From Stenotrophomonas indicatrix (GTDB taxonomy: Bacteria; Pseudomonadota; Gammaproteobacteria; Xanthomonadales; Xanthomonadaceae): a stretch of 64,000 nt of DNA. Of the stretch, positions 15,988 to 24,250 are shown in pieces. A model generated the notes under the pieces. It worked only from the letters and a program-made list of their open reading frames with translations. It was not told where the DNA came from and searched no databases. A program made the translations under genes and the position numbers. The DNA is taken from contig CP168152.1 in the NCBI GenBank assembly GCA_041545745.1, positions 2,106,001-2,170,000 on the forward strand, written 5' to 3'. Position 1 is the stretch's first letter, and every line of letters begins with the position of its first letter.

Positions 15988-18104
15988 TGGGGATTACGGG
16001 GGTTGGCCAGTTCCACCCGTGGCCGCGGCAGGTCGTGCAGCTGCATGAAGCGGGCCGCGTCCACCGGCCGGCCCAGCAGGAAGCCCTGCAGGTAGTCGCA
16101 GCCCAGGCGTTCCAGGTAGGCGCGCTGCGCTGCGGTCTCCACGCCTTCGGCGACGATATCCATGTCCAGCGCGTGGCCCAGCGCCACGATGGCCGACACG
16201 ATCACCACGTCTTCGGCGCTGTGTTCCAGGTCGCGCACGAATGCATGGTCGATCTTGATCTCGGTGGCCGGCAGGCGCTTCAGGTACAGCAGGCTGGAGT
16301 AGCCGGTGCCGAAATCATCGATCGAAATGCCCACGCCCAGGGCGGAGAAGCTCTGCAGCAGGCGCAGGCTGGTATCGGTGTCGCGCATCACGGTGCTTTC
16401 GGTGATCTCCAGCACCAGGTTGCGCGGGGCGATCGCGTAGCGCTCGATCACCTCGCGTACGTCCTGCAGCAGATGTGGCGAACTGAACTGCACCGGTGAC
16501 AGGTTCACCGACATCGTCCAGCCGTCGTGGCCGGCATCGTGCCAGTGCCGCAACTGCTGGCAGGCCTGGTCCAGCGCCCAGCGGCCGATCTCGTTGATCG
16601 CACCACTGCGCTCGGCCAGGCGGATGAAGCGGTCCGGCGGAATCAGGCCCTGTTCCGGGTGGCGCCAGCGGATCAGTGCTTCGGCGCCAGCCACCTTCTG
16701 CGTAGCCACGCGGATCTTCGGCTGATAGTGCAGGAACAGCTGCTCGCTGCCGATCGCCCGGCGCAGGTCGGCCAGCAGGCGGAACTGCTGCTCGGCGCTG
16801 TCGTTCATCCAGTCGGCGAACAGCACGAACGCATTGCGGCCCGACTCCTTGGCCTGGTACATCGCCGCATCGGCGAAGGCCATCAGCTGGCGTTCGCTGG
16901 CGGCATGGTCGGGGCAGATCGCGATGCCGATGCTGGCGCTCACCTGCAGCTCGTGGTCAGGCAGCAGCGGGCCGCTGCCCACCGCCTGCAGAATGCGCCG
17001 GGCCAGGGTCGGCAGGTCCTCGTCCTGTTCGATGCGCACCACCAGCACGAATTCGTCGCCGCCCAGCCGTGCCAGCATGTCGTGCGGCCGCAGCAGCTGG
17101 CGGGTGCGCTCTGCCACGGCCACCAGCAGCGCATCGCCGGCCTGGTGGCCATAGGCATCATTGACCTGCTTGAAGCCATCCAGGTCCATGAACATCACCG
17201 CGAAGCGGCTGCCGCCCTGTTCGGCCTCGGCCAGCGCCTGCAGGATGCGCCGCTGCAGCAGCAGCCGGTTCGGCAGGCGGGTGAGCGGGTCGTGCAGCGC
17301 GGCTTGGGTCAGTTCCTGCTGGGCATCGGTCAAGGAGGTGCTGAGCAGCGAATTGCGCAGGCGCAACAGCTGTGCCTCCACCCGCTGGTCCAGCCAGGAC
17401 ACCACCAGCACGACTGCCAGGATCGCCACGGTCAGCACCACCACCAGCATCGCCAGCCAGTTGTTCTGCAGGCCATCGCCCACCGCGGCGCCGCAGACGC
17501 TGCCTTCGGGGAAACGGGCGGCGGCCATGCCCGTGTAATGCATGCCGACGATGGCCAGGCCGAGCAGTCCGGCGGCCGCCAGGCGGTCGCCGATGCGGGT
17601 GTGCTGCGCGCGCAGGCGGAAGGCCACGTACAGCGCGGTCCACGACGCGGCCACCGCAACCAGCAGTGACAGCAGCAGCCACACCGGCTGGTAGTCGATG
17701 CCTGGCTGCATGCGCATCGCGGCCATGCCCACGTAATGCATGCTGGCGATGCCGCTGCCCATCAGCACGGCACCACTGGCCAGGCGTGGATGGGGCAGGG
17801 TGCGCAGCGATACCAGCCACAGCGCGAACACCGACGAGCCGATCGCCAGTGCCAGCGACAGCAGGGTGATGGGCAGGTCGTAGCCCAACGGAATGGGCAG
17901 GTCGAAGGCGAGCATGCCGATGAAGTGCATCGACCAGATGCCCAGCCCCATCGCAAAGCCGCCGCCGAGGCGCCACCACCAGGTCGCGCCCTTGCCGGGC
18001 GCAGTGACGGTGCGCCCAGCCATCGCCAGTGCGGTATAGGACGCCATCACTGCAACCAGCAATGAGGTCGCCACCAGCCACGGGTTGTACGTGCCTACCA
18101 GCAT
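15984..18104 (-). CDS. MHYT-GGDEF-EAL cyclic-di-GMP protein
   Basis: 706 residues. Residues 1-240 form an MHYT sensor with seven or so membrane helices and three copies of its motif (MHFIGM at 59, MHYVGM at 122, MHYTGM at 188), thought to bind a metal and sense a gas such as oxygen or NO. A GGDEF domain follows (GGDEF at 348-352, inhibitory RxxD at 339-342), then an EAL domain (EAL at 475-477, TES, DDFGTGYSS, AEGVET). Both catalytic sites look complete, so it may make or break c-di-GMP. It lies between fliR and flhB, a place that suggests control of motility. The stop codon comes from a REP element. Confidence 0.92.
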   Translation of the reverse strand: MLVGTYNPWLVATSLLVAVMASYTALAMAGRTVTAPGKGATWWWRLGGGFAMGLGIWSMHFIGMLAFDLPIPLGYDLPITLLSLALAIGSSVFALWLVSLRTLPHPRLASGAVLMGSGIASMHYVGMAAMRMQPGIDYQPVWLLLSLLVAVAASWTALYVAFRLRAQHTRIGDRLAAAGLLGLAIVGMHYTGMAAARFPEGSVCGAAVGDGLQNNWLAMLVVVLTVAILAVVLVVSWLDQRVEAQLLRLRNSLLSTSLTDAQQELTQAALHDPLTRLPNRLLLQRRILQALAEAEQGGSRFAVMFMDLDGFKQVNDAYGHQAGDALLVAVAERTRQLLRPHDMLARLGGDEFVLVVRIEQDEDLPTLARRILQAVGSGPLLPDHELQVSASIGIAICPDHAASERQLMAFADAAMYQAKESGRNAFVLFADWMNDSAEQQFRLLADLRRAIGSEQLFLHYQPKIRVATQKVAGAEALIRWRHPEQGLIPPDRFIRLAERSGAINEIGRWALDQACQQLRHWHDAGHDGWTMSVNLSPVQFSSPHLLQDVREVIERYAIAPRNLVLEITESTVMRDTDTSLRLLQSFSALGVGISIDDFGTGYSSLLYLKRLPATEIKIDHAFVRDLEHSAEDVVIVSAIVALGHALDMDIVAEGVETAAQRAYLERLGCDYLQGFLLGRPVDAARFMQLHDLPRPRVELANPRNPQ

Positions 18105-18266
18105 TCGTCAGTCTCCCGGACCTGCCTGTCAACGGAAAAACTACGGTGGGGCATGCGCAAGGCAGGCGACCTGCGGCCGCCGGTTGCAGCGTCCCCCCGG
18201 TCGCTGCGCATTCACTCTAACGCGGGCACCGGGGGGGACGGCAAGCAGCAAAACGTGACGACCGCG

Positions 18267-19058
18267 TCAGCGGGTCACGGCACCGGCAGCCTCGAAGGCG
18301 GCATCGAACAGGCGCTGCACCGGCGGGCCCATTTCACCGACCAGCAGGGTCAGCAGGAACAGGCCCAGCAGCAGTGAAACCGGCAGGCCCAGCTGGATCG
18401 GATTCAGCGCCGGCGCGGCGCGGGCCAGCACGCCGAAGGCCAGGTTGACCGCCAGCATCGCTACGGTCAGCGGGATGGCCAAGGTCAGCGCGCCGCGCAG
18501 CACGGTCAGCAGGAAGGTCGGGGCGATGCTGAAGAAGGCGTGCGGGTCCGGCAGGGGCGCGCCGATGGGCAGAGCGCGGTAGCTGTCCACCAGCAGCGAG
18601 ATCAGCGCCAGGTGGCCGTTGGCGGTGAAGAACAGCAGGCCGAACAACAGATAGAACCACTGGCCGATGACACCGGAGGTGCCGCCGCGCAGCGGGTCGC
18701 TCATCTGCGCAAACGCCAGGCCGGTGCCCTGGGCGACCAGTTCGCCGGCCATGGCGCCAGCCTCGAACACCAGCCGCAGCATGAAACCGATGGCTACGCC
18801 AATCGCCAGCTCGCGGGCGATGGTCAGCACGGTGGCGGCGTCGAAGCCGGTCCAGTCCGGTACCGGCGGCAGCAGCGGCGCCAACGCGATGGCCAGGGTG
18901 CCGGCCAGCATCACCCGCACCCGGCCGGGCACCGCGCGGGTGCCGATCATCGGCATCGCCATGGCCACCGCGCCGATGCGTAGCATGGTCCACAGCACGG
19001 TGCCGATCATGCCGAAGGCATTCAGGCCGTCGGCAGCCATCTGGGTGGCGGCGTCCAT
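18267..19058 (-). CDS. fliR: Flagellar export gate protein FliR
   Basis: 263 residues, strongly hydrophobic with about six predicted membrane segments (TVLWTMLRIGAVAMAMPMIG, ALTLAIPLTVAMLAVNLAFG). FliR joins FliP and FliQ in the core export channel of the flagellar type III apparatus. Last gene of fliLMNOPQR, 16 bases after fliQ. A 162-base gap separates it from the MHYT gene. Confidence 0.95.
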   Translation of the reverse strand: MDAATQMAADGLNAFGMIGTVLWTMLRIGAVAMAMPMIGTRAVPGRVRVMLAGTLAIALAPLLPPVPDWTGFDAATVLTIARELAIGVAIGFMLRLVFEAGAMAGELVAQGTGLAFAQMSDPLRGGTSGVIGQWFYLLFGLLFFTANGHLALISLLVDSYRALPIGAPLPDPHAFFSIAPTFLLTVLRGALTLAIPLTVAMLAVNLAFGVLARAAPALNPIQLGLPVSLLLGLFLLTLLVGEMGPPVQRLFDAAFEAAGAVTR

Positions 19059-19074
19059 CTGCGTGCGCGTCCGT

Positions 19075-19344
19075 CTAGCCGATCAGGTGCGGAATGCGCT
19101 GGAACAGCAGCGTGGTGAATTCGACCAGGTGGCCGATCAACAGGCTGCCCAGTGCGAACAACACCGCAGTGAGGGCCGCAGCCTTGGCAACGAAGGCGAT
19201 GGTGGGCTCGTTGAGCTGGGTCGCCGCCTGCACTACGCCCACCACCACGCCGACCACCAGTACGGTCAGCAGCAGCGGGCCGGCTACCCACAGCACGGTA
19301 ATCAGGCCACCACGCAGTTCGGTCAAGGCAAGTTCGGGGGACAT
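19075..19344 (-). CDS. fliQ: Flagellar export gate protein FliQ
   Basis: 89 residues from ATG 19344 (MSPELALTELR), the normal FliQ size, with two membrane helices (LITVLWVAGPLLLTVLVVGVV and ALTAVLFALGSLLIG). An open extension upstream runs into the REP sequence and the fliP end and is not likely to be translated. Four copies pack around FliP and FliR in the export channel. It is separated from fliP by 68 bases that hold a REP element. Confidence 0.94.
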   Translation of the reverse strand: MSPELALTELRGGLITVLWVAGPLLLTVLVVGVVVGVVQAATQLNEPTIAFVAKAAALTAVLFALGSLLIGHLVEFTTLLFQRIPHLIG

Positions 19345-19364
19345 CGTCGTTCCGTTATGTGTAT

Positions 19365-19386
19365 GTAGAGCCGGGCCATGCTCGGC
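19365..19386 (-). repeat. SMAG-type REP unit between fliP and fliQ
   Basis: A GTAG-type palindrome (GTAGAGCCGGGCCATGCTCGG on the plus strand, 19365-19386), a variant of the elements seen elsewhere in the window. It sits inside the fliLMNOPQR operon and may lower or stabilise downstream mRNA. Confidence 0.7.
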
Positions 19387-19396
19387 CGACCTTCGG

Positions 19397-19426
19397 ATCA
19401 GGCCGGATTGAATCAGGCCGGATTGA
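19397..19426. repeat. Exact 15-base tandem duplication at the fliP stop
   Basis: ATCAGGCCGGATTGA occurs twice head to tail (19397-19411 and 19412-19426). The copy at the higher coordinates carries the last FliP codons (FNPA) and the next bases repeat them with a second stop. It looks like a replication slip that left the reading frame intact. Confidence 0.9.
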
Positions 19427-20192
19427 AGCTGGCCGCCAGCGTGCCGACGGTCAGCACCCAACCATCGACCAGCACGAACAGCAGGATCTTGAACGGTGCG
19501 GAGACCAGCATCGGCGACAGCATCATCATGCCCATCGACATCAGCACGCTGGCCACGACCAGGTCGATGATCACGAACGGGATGAAGATCAGGAAGCCGA
19601 TCTCGAAGGCGGTCTTCAGTTCACTGGTGACGAACGATGCGACCAGCACCGGGAACGGAATCGCATCGGGGCTGGCGTAGGTGCCGTGCCCGGCGATGCC
19701 GGCGAAAGTCATCAGATCGGTCTCGCGGATCTGCGCCAGCATGAAGGCGCGCAGCGGCGTGGTGGTCAGCGTCCAGGCGGTCTGGAAGTCGATCTCGCCA
19801 TTGAGGTAGGGCGCCATGCCGGTGCTCCAGGCCTTGTCCCAGGTCGGCAGCATGATCATCGCGGTGAGGAACAGGGCCAGGCCCAGCAGCACCTGGTTGG
19901 ACGGCGTCTGGCCGGTGCCCAGTGCCTGCCGCAGCAGGCCCAGCACGATGATGATGCGGGTGAAGGAGGTCAGCACCAGCAGCATCGACGGGATCAGGGT
20001 GATCGCCGTCATCAGCAACAGCGTCTGCAGCGGCAGGCTGACCGGCGCACCGCCGATTTTGCCGACATTGATGTCCGGCAGCGGCGTGGTCGGCGCGCCC
20101 GGGGCGGCGAACGCCAACGCAGGCAGCAGGCACAGGGCGAGCAGGGTCAGCCACGGCAGCAGGGTGGCAAGACGGGAACGGGTCACACGCAT
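19413..20192 (-). CDS. fliP: Flagellar export gate protein FliP
   Basis: 259 residues with a cleavable signal peptide (MRVTRSRLATLLPWLTLLAL, ending ALAFA), then the conserved FliP core (LPLQTLLLMTAITLIPSMLL, SFTRIIIVLGLLRQALG) and C-terminal helices. It forms the central channel of the export gate in the MS ring. Its start follows the fliO stop by one base. The last four codons are duplicated just after the stop. Confidence 0.96.
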   Translation of the reverse strand: MRVTRSRLATLLPWLTLLALCLLPALAFAAPGAPTTPLPDINVGKIGGAPVSLPLQTLLLMTAITLIPSMLLVLTSFTRIIIVLGLLRQALGTGQTPSNQVLLGLALFLTAMIMLPTWDKAWSTGMAPYLNGEIDFQTAWTLTTTPLRAFMLAQIRETDLMTFAGIAGHGTYASPDAIPFPVLVASFVTSELKTAFEIGFLIFIPFVIIDLVVASVLMSMGMMMLSPMLVSAPFKILLFVLVDGWVLTVGTLAASFNPA

Positions 20193-20193
20193 G

Positions 20194-20601
20194 TCAGGGG
20201 TCCTTGCGCAGCCGCTGTTGCAGCAGCTGGGCGAAATTCGGCAGGTTCTTCAGGTCGGGTACGCGCACCGGCGCGGGCGGCGGCAGCGGTTCGGGCAGGG
20301 TGTGCAGGGCATTGATGCCACCGGCGGTCACGCCCAGCAGCAGCTGCTGGCCGTTGACCTCGACCACCACCACGCGCTCCTTGGCGCCAACATTCAGGCT
20401 CGCCACCAGCTTCATGCCCTCGGCCGGGCGGAAGCCGCTGCCGGGCAGGCGCTTGAGCAGCCAGCCCAGGCCGATGACCAGGGCCAGCACCGCCAACAGG
20501 GCCAGAACTGCACCGAACAGGCTCGGTGCGGCCGGCGCATGCTGGCCGATCTGCGGGGCCGTCTTGGCGACGGCCAGCGCGGTGGCGGCGAGCAGGCTCA
20601 A
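20194..20601 (-). CDS. fliO: Flagellar assembly protein FliO
   Basis: 135 residues with one membrane helix (LFGAVLALLAVLALVIGLGWLL) and a cytoplasmic tail with the FliO pattern (KLVASLNVGAKERVVVVEVNGQQLLLGV). FliO helps assemble the FliP ring. The gene starts with TTG in the overlap with the fliN stop (TTGA). A GGAG six bases upstream supports that start. Confidence 0.9.
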   Translation of the reverse strand: MSLLAATALAVAKTAPQIGQHAPAAPSLFGAVLALLAVLALVIGLGWLLKRLPGSGFRPAEGMKLVASLNVGAKERVVVVEVNGQQLLLGVTAGGINALHTLPEPLPPPAPVRVPDLKNLPNFAQLLQQRLRKDP

Positions 20602-20933
20602 CGCAGTCTCCGGATCCGCTCGCTGGGGCTGACCACATCGGTCAGGCGCACGCCGAAGCGGTCGTTGATCACCACCACTTCGCCATGTGCGATCAGCGTG
20701 CCGTTGACGAACACGTCCAGCGATTCGCCGGCACCACGCTCCAGCTCCACCACCGAACCCTGGTTGAGCTGCAACAGGTTGCGGATCGGCAGGCGGGCGC
20801 GACCGACTTCCAGCGACAACGTCACCGGCACATCGAGGATCACGTCCAGGTTCAAATCCGGGCCGGTCGCCTCATCGGCCTGCAGGCTGGTGAACTGTGC
20901 CGGGGTCGGTTCGAGGGCGTCGATATCGTTCAT
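20598..20933 (-). CDS. fliN: Flagellar motor switch protein FliN
   Basis: 111 residues from ATG 20933 (MNDIDALEP). The C-terminal SpoA-type domain reads DVILDVPVTLSLEVGRARLPIRNLLQL then VNGTLIAHGEVVVINDRFGVRL, typical of FliN. It forms most of the C-ring base and docks FliH-FliI for export. It overlaps fliM and fliO by four bases each. Confidence 0.96.
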   Translation of the reverse strand: MNDIDALEPTPAQFTSLQADEATGPDLNLDVILDVPVTLSLEVGRARLPIRNLLQLNQGSVVELERGAGESLDVFVNGTLIAHGEVVVINDRFGVRLTDVVSPSERIRRLR

Positions 20934-21934
20934 TGCGGGTCTTCCTGGATGACGGGTACGCGCGGACGGGTGCCCGGCGGATGGGTAGCGGTGATCTTTA
21001 CGGCGTTCATGCCGTTGGCGACGCCGAACTCCCCGGTGAACACCGGGATGTTCTCCACGCACAGCGGCACCTGCGGGCTGAGGTCGATCGGCAGGATGTC
21101 GCCGACCTTCAGCCGGGTCAGGTCGCGCAGGGTCATGCGCTTGCTGGCCAGCACGCTGGAGAGGGTGACTTCGGCCACGTTGAGCTGCTCGCGCAGGGTG
21201 CGGCCCCAGCTCTCGTCGCGGTCATTGCGGTCGCTCTGGATGCCGGCGTCGAGCAGCTCGCGGATCGGCTCCAGCATCGAGTAGGGCAGGGTCACGTGGA
21301 TGTCGCCGCCACCGCCGTCGAGTTCAACATGCAGGCGGCACACCACTACGTATTCGCGCGGCGTCACGATGTTGGCGAAGTGCGGGTTGATTTCCGAGTT
21401 GATGTACTCGAACTCCACGTCCATCACCGGTGCCCACGCTTCACGCAGGTCGGCGAAGGTCTGCTTCAACAGCAGGTGGATCACCCGCATTTCGGTGGCG
21501 GTGAACTCGCGGCCTTCGATGCGCGTCGGGTAACGCCCGTCACCGCCGAAGAAGTTGTCGACGATGGCGAACACCAGAGTCGGCTCGAACACGATCAGGC
21601 CGGTGCCGCGCAGTGGCTTGAAGCGGATCAGGTTCAGGTTGGTCGGCACATACAGCGAGTGCATGTAGTCGTTGAACTTGATCAGCTCGATGCCACGCAC
21701 GGACAGTTCGGCCGAGCGCCGGATCAGATTGAACAGGCCGATCCGCCACAGGCGCGCGAAGCGCTCGTGGACCATTTCCAGGGTCGGCATGCGACCGCGG
21801 ATGATGCGGTCCTGGCTGGCGAAATCGTAGGAGCGTGCTTCGCCACTGGGGGCGTCCGGCTCAGTTTCGACCGCGCCACTGTCCACGCCATGCAACAGGG
21901 CATCGATCTCATCCTGGGACAGCAGGTCATTCAT
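20930..21934 (-). CDS. fliM: Flagellar motor switch protein FliM
   Basis: 334 residues. The N-terminus LLSQDEIDALLHG (residues 4-16) is the CheY-binding peptide found in FliM proteins. The middle CheC-like domain binds FliG, and the C-terminal SpoA domain pairs with FliN. It reverses rotation when CheY-phosphate binds. It follows fliL by ten bases. The same peptide pattern recurs twice in the CheA linker (see findings). Confidence 0.97.
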   Translation of the reverse strand: MNDLLSQDEIDALLHGVDSGAVETEPDAPSGEARSYDFASQDRIIRGRMPTLEMVHERFARLWRIGLFNLIRRSAELSVRGIELIKFNDYMHSLYVPTNLNLIRFKPLRGTGLIVFEPTLVFAIVDNFFGGDGRYPTRIEGREFTATEMRVIHLLLKQTFADLREAWAPVMDVEFEYINSEINPHFANIVTPREYVVVCRLHVELDGGGGDIHVTLPYSMLEPIRELLDAGIQSDRNDRDESWGRTLREQLNVAEVTLSSVLASKRMTLRDLTRLKVGDILPIDLSPQVPLCVENIPVFTGEFGVANGMNAVKITATHPPGTRPRVPVIQEDPQ

Positions 21935-21944
21935 CGGGGAGCCC

Positions 21945-22460
21945 TTACTGGGTCACGAAGCTGGTGAACAGCAGGTCGTCGGCACCGTTGCTGCCGGTCT
22001 CGGCCTTCAGCACCTTCTGCACTTCGGCCAACGAATCGGCCTGCAGCTTCTGCTTGCCGGCGATGTCGGCGATCTGCTGCGGGCTGACCTGCGAGAACAG
22101 CATCAGCAGGCGTGCGCGGATGGCCGGGGAATGGGTCTTGATCGCTTCCAGCGCGGCCGGATCGCGGGTCATCAGCTGCACTTCCACCTGCAGGTAGCGC
22201 GGGCCGTCGATCGAACCGTTGAGGTTGACCACGAACGCCGGTTCCAGTGCGAAGTACTGGGCCGGGGCCGGGGTGGTGGTCTTCTTCGGCGCCTGCGCGG
22301 TCTTGTCTTCGTGCTTGGACTGGGTGAAGAACCAGACGCCGCCACCGGCAGCACCGGCGGCCAGTACGGCGACCAGGGCGGTGATCAGGATCGGACTGCG
22401 CGGCTTGGCGGTCTTGTCCTTGTCGGCGGTCTTCTTGGTTTTGTCAGCGGCTGCGGCCAC
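21945..22460 (-). CDS. fliL: Flagellar basal body protein FliL
   Basis: 171 residues with a lysine-rich N-terminus, one membrane helix (PILITALVAVLAAGAAGGGVWFF) and a periplasmic FliL domain (YFALEPAFVVNLNG, RYLQVEVQLMTRD). FliL supports stator function near the MS ring. Start codon is GTG at 22460, with CAGGAG about nine bases upstream. First gene of fliLMNOPQR, with a sigma-54 promoter at 22496-22512. Confidence 0.94.
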   Translation of the reverse strand: MAAAADKTKKTADKDKTAKPRSPILITALVAVLAAGAAGGGVWFFTQSKHEDKTAQAPKKTTTPAPAQYFALEPAFVVNLNGSIDGPRYLQVEVQLMTRDPAALEAIKTHSPAIRARLLMLFSQVSPQQIADIAGKQKLQADSLAEVQKVLKAETGSNGADDLLFTSFVTQ

Positions 22461-22495
22461 GGGGTGAAGCTCCTGAGGGTTGCTTCACCGGGATA

Positions 22496-22512
22496 TGCAA
22501 GGGGTGTGCCGG
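22496..22512 (-). promoter_or_regulatory. Sigma-54 promoter of the fliL operon
   Basis: Minus strand CCGGCACACCCCTTGCA: GG, ten bases, GC, with a complete TTGCA at -12. It lies 36 bases before the fliL start. Confidence 0.8.
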
Positions 22513-22578
22513 AGTGGCCGGGGAGGGGGGTGACGGAATTCTGTCGGGGTGCCGGTGGGGCGGTGCAGATACTGCCAG

Positions 22579-22598
22579 GTGCCGACCTTGGTCGGCAC
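22579..22598. terminator. Hairpin after fliK
   Basis: GTGCCGACC-TT-GGTCGGCAC, a perfect palindrome seven bases beyond the fliK stop and before the fliL promoter. No T-run follows. The same hairpin sequence recurs in the repeat array at 63347-63845, so it is also a dispersed repeat. Confidence 0.6.
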
Positions 22599-22604
22599 GC
22601 ACTG

Positions 22605-23768
22605 TCAGGCGTACGCGTCCAACAACCCGCGCTGGCGGATCAGCTGCGATGCCGACACCGTGGTGTCGCCCAGTGACGGTTCTCCGTCACCAGCGCGACC
22701 GCCGCTGCCCGCCGGGCTGCCCGGAGTGCCGTCGCCACTGTGCTGCTGGCCGACATCGGCATGGGCCAGCTGGAAGCCCTGCTCGCCGAGCAGTTCACGC
22801 AGGCGCGGCAGGCTGCTTTCCAGCGCCTGGCGTACATCGACGTGCGGGCTGCTGAAGCTGGCATGCACCTTGTCACCGTTCATCTGCAGGCGCACGTCCA
22901 CCGGCCCCAGGTCTTCCGGGTTGAGGCGGATGTGGGCATGGCCGATCTTCTGGTCGGCCAGCCAGCCGATGCGCGCACCAATGGCCTGGTCGAAACCATC
23001 ATCGCCCAGCACCGGCTTCGGTGTGGGTTCGCCGTTGAAGACGGCATTGCTGGCCAGTGCGGCCTTCAGGTCCTGCAGGGCGGCGGGCAGGGGAGGCTGC
23101 AGCGGTGCCGGAGGTGCACGGTCGCCGATCTGCAGACTGTCACCGTCATCGGCACGATCCAATGCCTTGCCACCCACCACCAGCTCGGGCAGCGGCAGGC
23201 CGCTGACCTCACCGTCGCCGGCAGCAGATGCCGACGCGCTTGCGGCCGGCGCTGCCGCGCCTTGGCTCGCGTTGGCGGGCAGCGCGGCGGACGCAGGTGC
23301 CAGTGCAGCGGAGGGCAGCGCGCTGCCGTCGGCACCGCTGGCCGCTGGCGGTGGCAGCACCGGCGCCGGATCGACGCCGGTGGGCACGGCCAGCATCAGA
23401 CCGGCCAAGCCGAGTGGCGGCCAGGGCGCGTCGTCCGCGTTGGCCGGGGTGTCCTTGTCGTCGCTGGCTGCCGACGTTGCCGGTACAGCAGGTGTCGATG
23501 TGCTGGCGTCCGTGGCGGCTGCTTCGCCGTCGGTCGGCCGCGGCGAAGCCTTGCCCGGGTTGCCGTCGGGCGTTGATGCAGCGTTGGCCGGTGTTGCCGG
23601 ATTGCTGGCGGTTGTCGTGGTGCCGGCAGTGCCGGTCGACGCGTTGCTGCCCTGCAGCATCTGGCCGAAATCCTTGCCGGAGTCGTTGCCCGAGGCGCGC
23701 GCGCTGCTGGCATTGCCACTGCCGCCGGGCGTCGGTGCGCTGGCGTTGCTGCTCAACGGGGACGGCAT
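22605..23768 (-). CDS. fliK: Flagellar hook-length control protein FliK
   Basis: About 387 residues, very rich in Ala, Pro, Ser and Thr up to residue 260. The C-terminal domain follows (IRLNPEDLGPVDVRLQMNGD, HASFSSPHVDVRQALESSLP). That domain touches FlhB and triggers the switch from hook to filament export. It starts at ATG 23768, with a GTG one codon earlier that overlaps the fliJ stop; GGAGG suits either. Last gene of fliEFGHIJK. Confidence 0.92.
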   Translation of the reverse strand: MPSPLSSNASAPTPGGSGNASSARASGNDSGKDFGQMLQGSNASTGTAGTTTTASNPATPANAASTPDGNPGKASPRPTDGEAAATDASTSTPAVPATSAASDDKDTPANADDAPWPPLGLAGLMLAVPTGVDPAPVLPPPAASGADGSALPSAALAPASAALPANASQGAAAPAASASASAAGDGEVSGLPLPELVVGGKALDRADDGDSLQIGDRAPPAPLQPPLPAALQDLKAALASNAVFNGEPTPKPVLGDDGFDQAIGARIGWLADQKIGHAHIRLNPEDLGPVDVRLQMNGDKVHASFSSPHVDVRQALESSLPRLRELLGEQGFQLAHADVGQQHSGDGTPGSPAGSGGRAGDGEPSLGDTTVSASQLIRQRGLLDAYA

Positions 23769-24250
23769 CACGAGCGGCCTCCGTGTTCGCCATCATCCTG
23801 GTCTTCGGTCTGCGCCAGGCGCGCGCGGCGCGCGCCGATGTCATCCATCTCGCGCTGGTCGCGGCGGTCGGTCACCACTTTTTCCTGCGCGCGGTAGCTG
23901 GCGGCCAGCTGTTCCAGCACCGCCTTGTCACGGCTGGCCAGGATCAGGCGCGCGCGTTCGGCCTCCACTTTTTCGCGGTTGCCGTTCACGGTCTGCTGCT
24001 GCTGTTCCACCGCGCTGTCCAGCCGGTCCAGGAAGGCGCGCCGGTTCAACAGCTGCGCCGGGCTGGTCGCGGCCATCTGCGCGTCGGCCATTTGTTGCGA
24101 GGCATACTCCTCGGCGTAGCGACGCAGTTCGTCCAGGCGCGACAGATGGGTGTCGAGCACGTTCTGGCGCTCGGCCAGGTCGCGGGCGACCGCATCCTCG
24201 TGTTCCTGGGCCCGCTTCAGCAGCGGATCGATGCGCTTGGACTGGATCAT
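23768..24250 (-). CDS. fliJ: Flagellar export chaperone FliJ
   Basis: 160 residues from ATG 24250 (MIQSKRIDPLLKRAQ). It is almost all charged coiled coil, as expected for FliJ, which threads through the FliI ATPase ring like the gamma subunit of ATP synthase and contacts FlhA. It overlaps fliI by four bases. An upstream extension in frame lacks conservation and lies inside fliI. Confidence 0.92.
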   Translation of the reverse strand: MIQSKRIDPLLKRAQEHEDAVARDLAERQNVLDTHLSRLDELRRYAEEYASQQMADAQMAATSPAQLLNRRAFLDRLDSAVEQQQQTVNGNREKVEAERARLILASRDKAVLEQLAASYRAQEKVVTDRRDQREMDDIGARRARLAQTEDQDDGEHGGRS

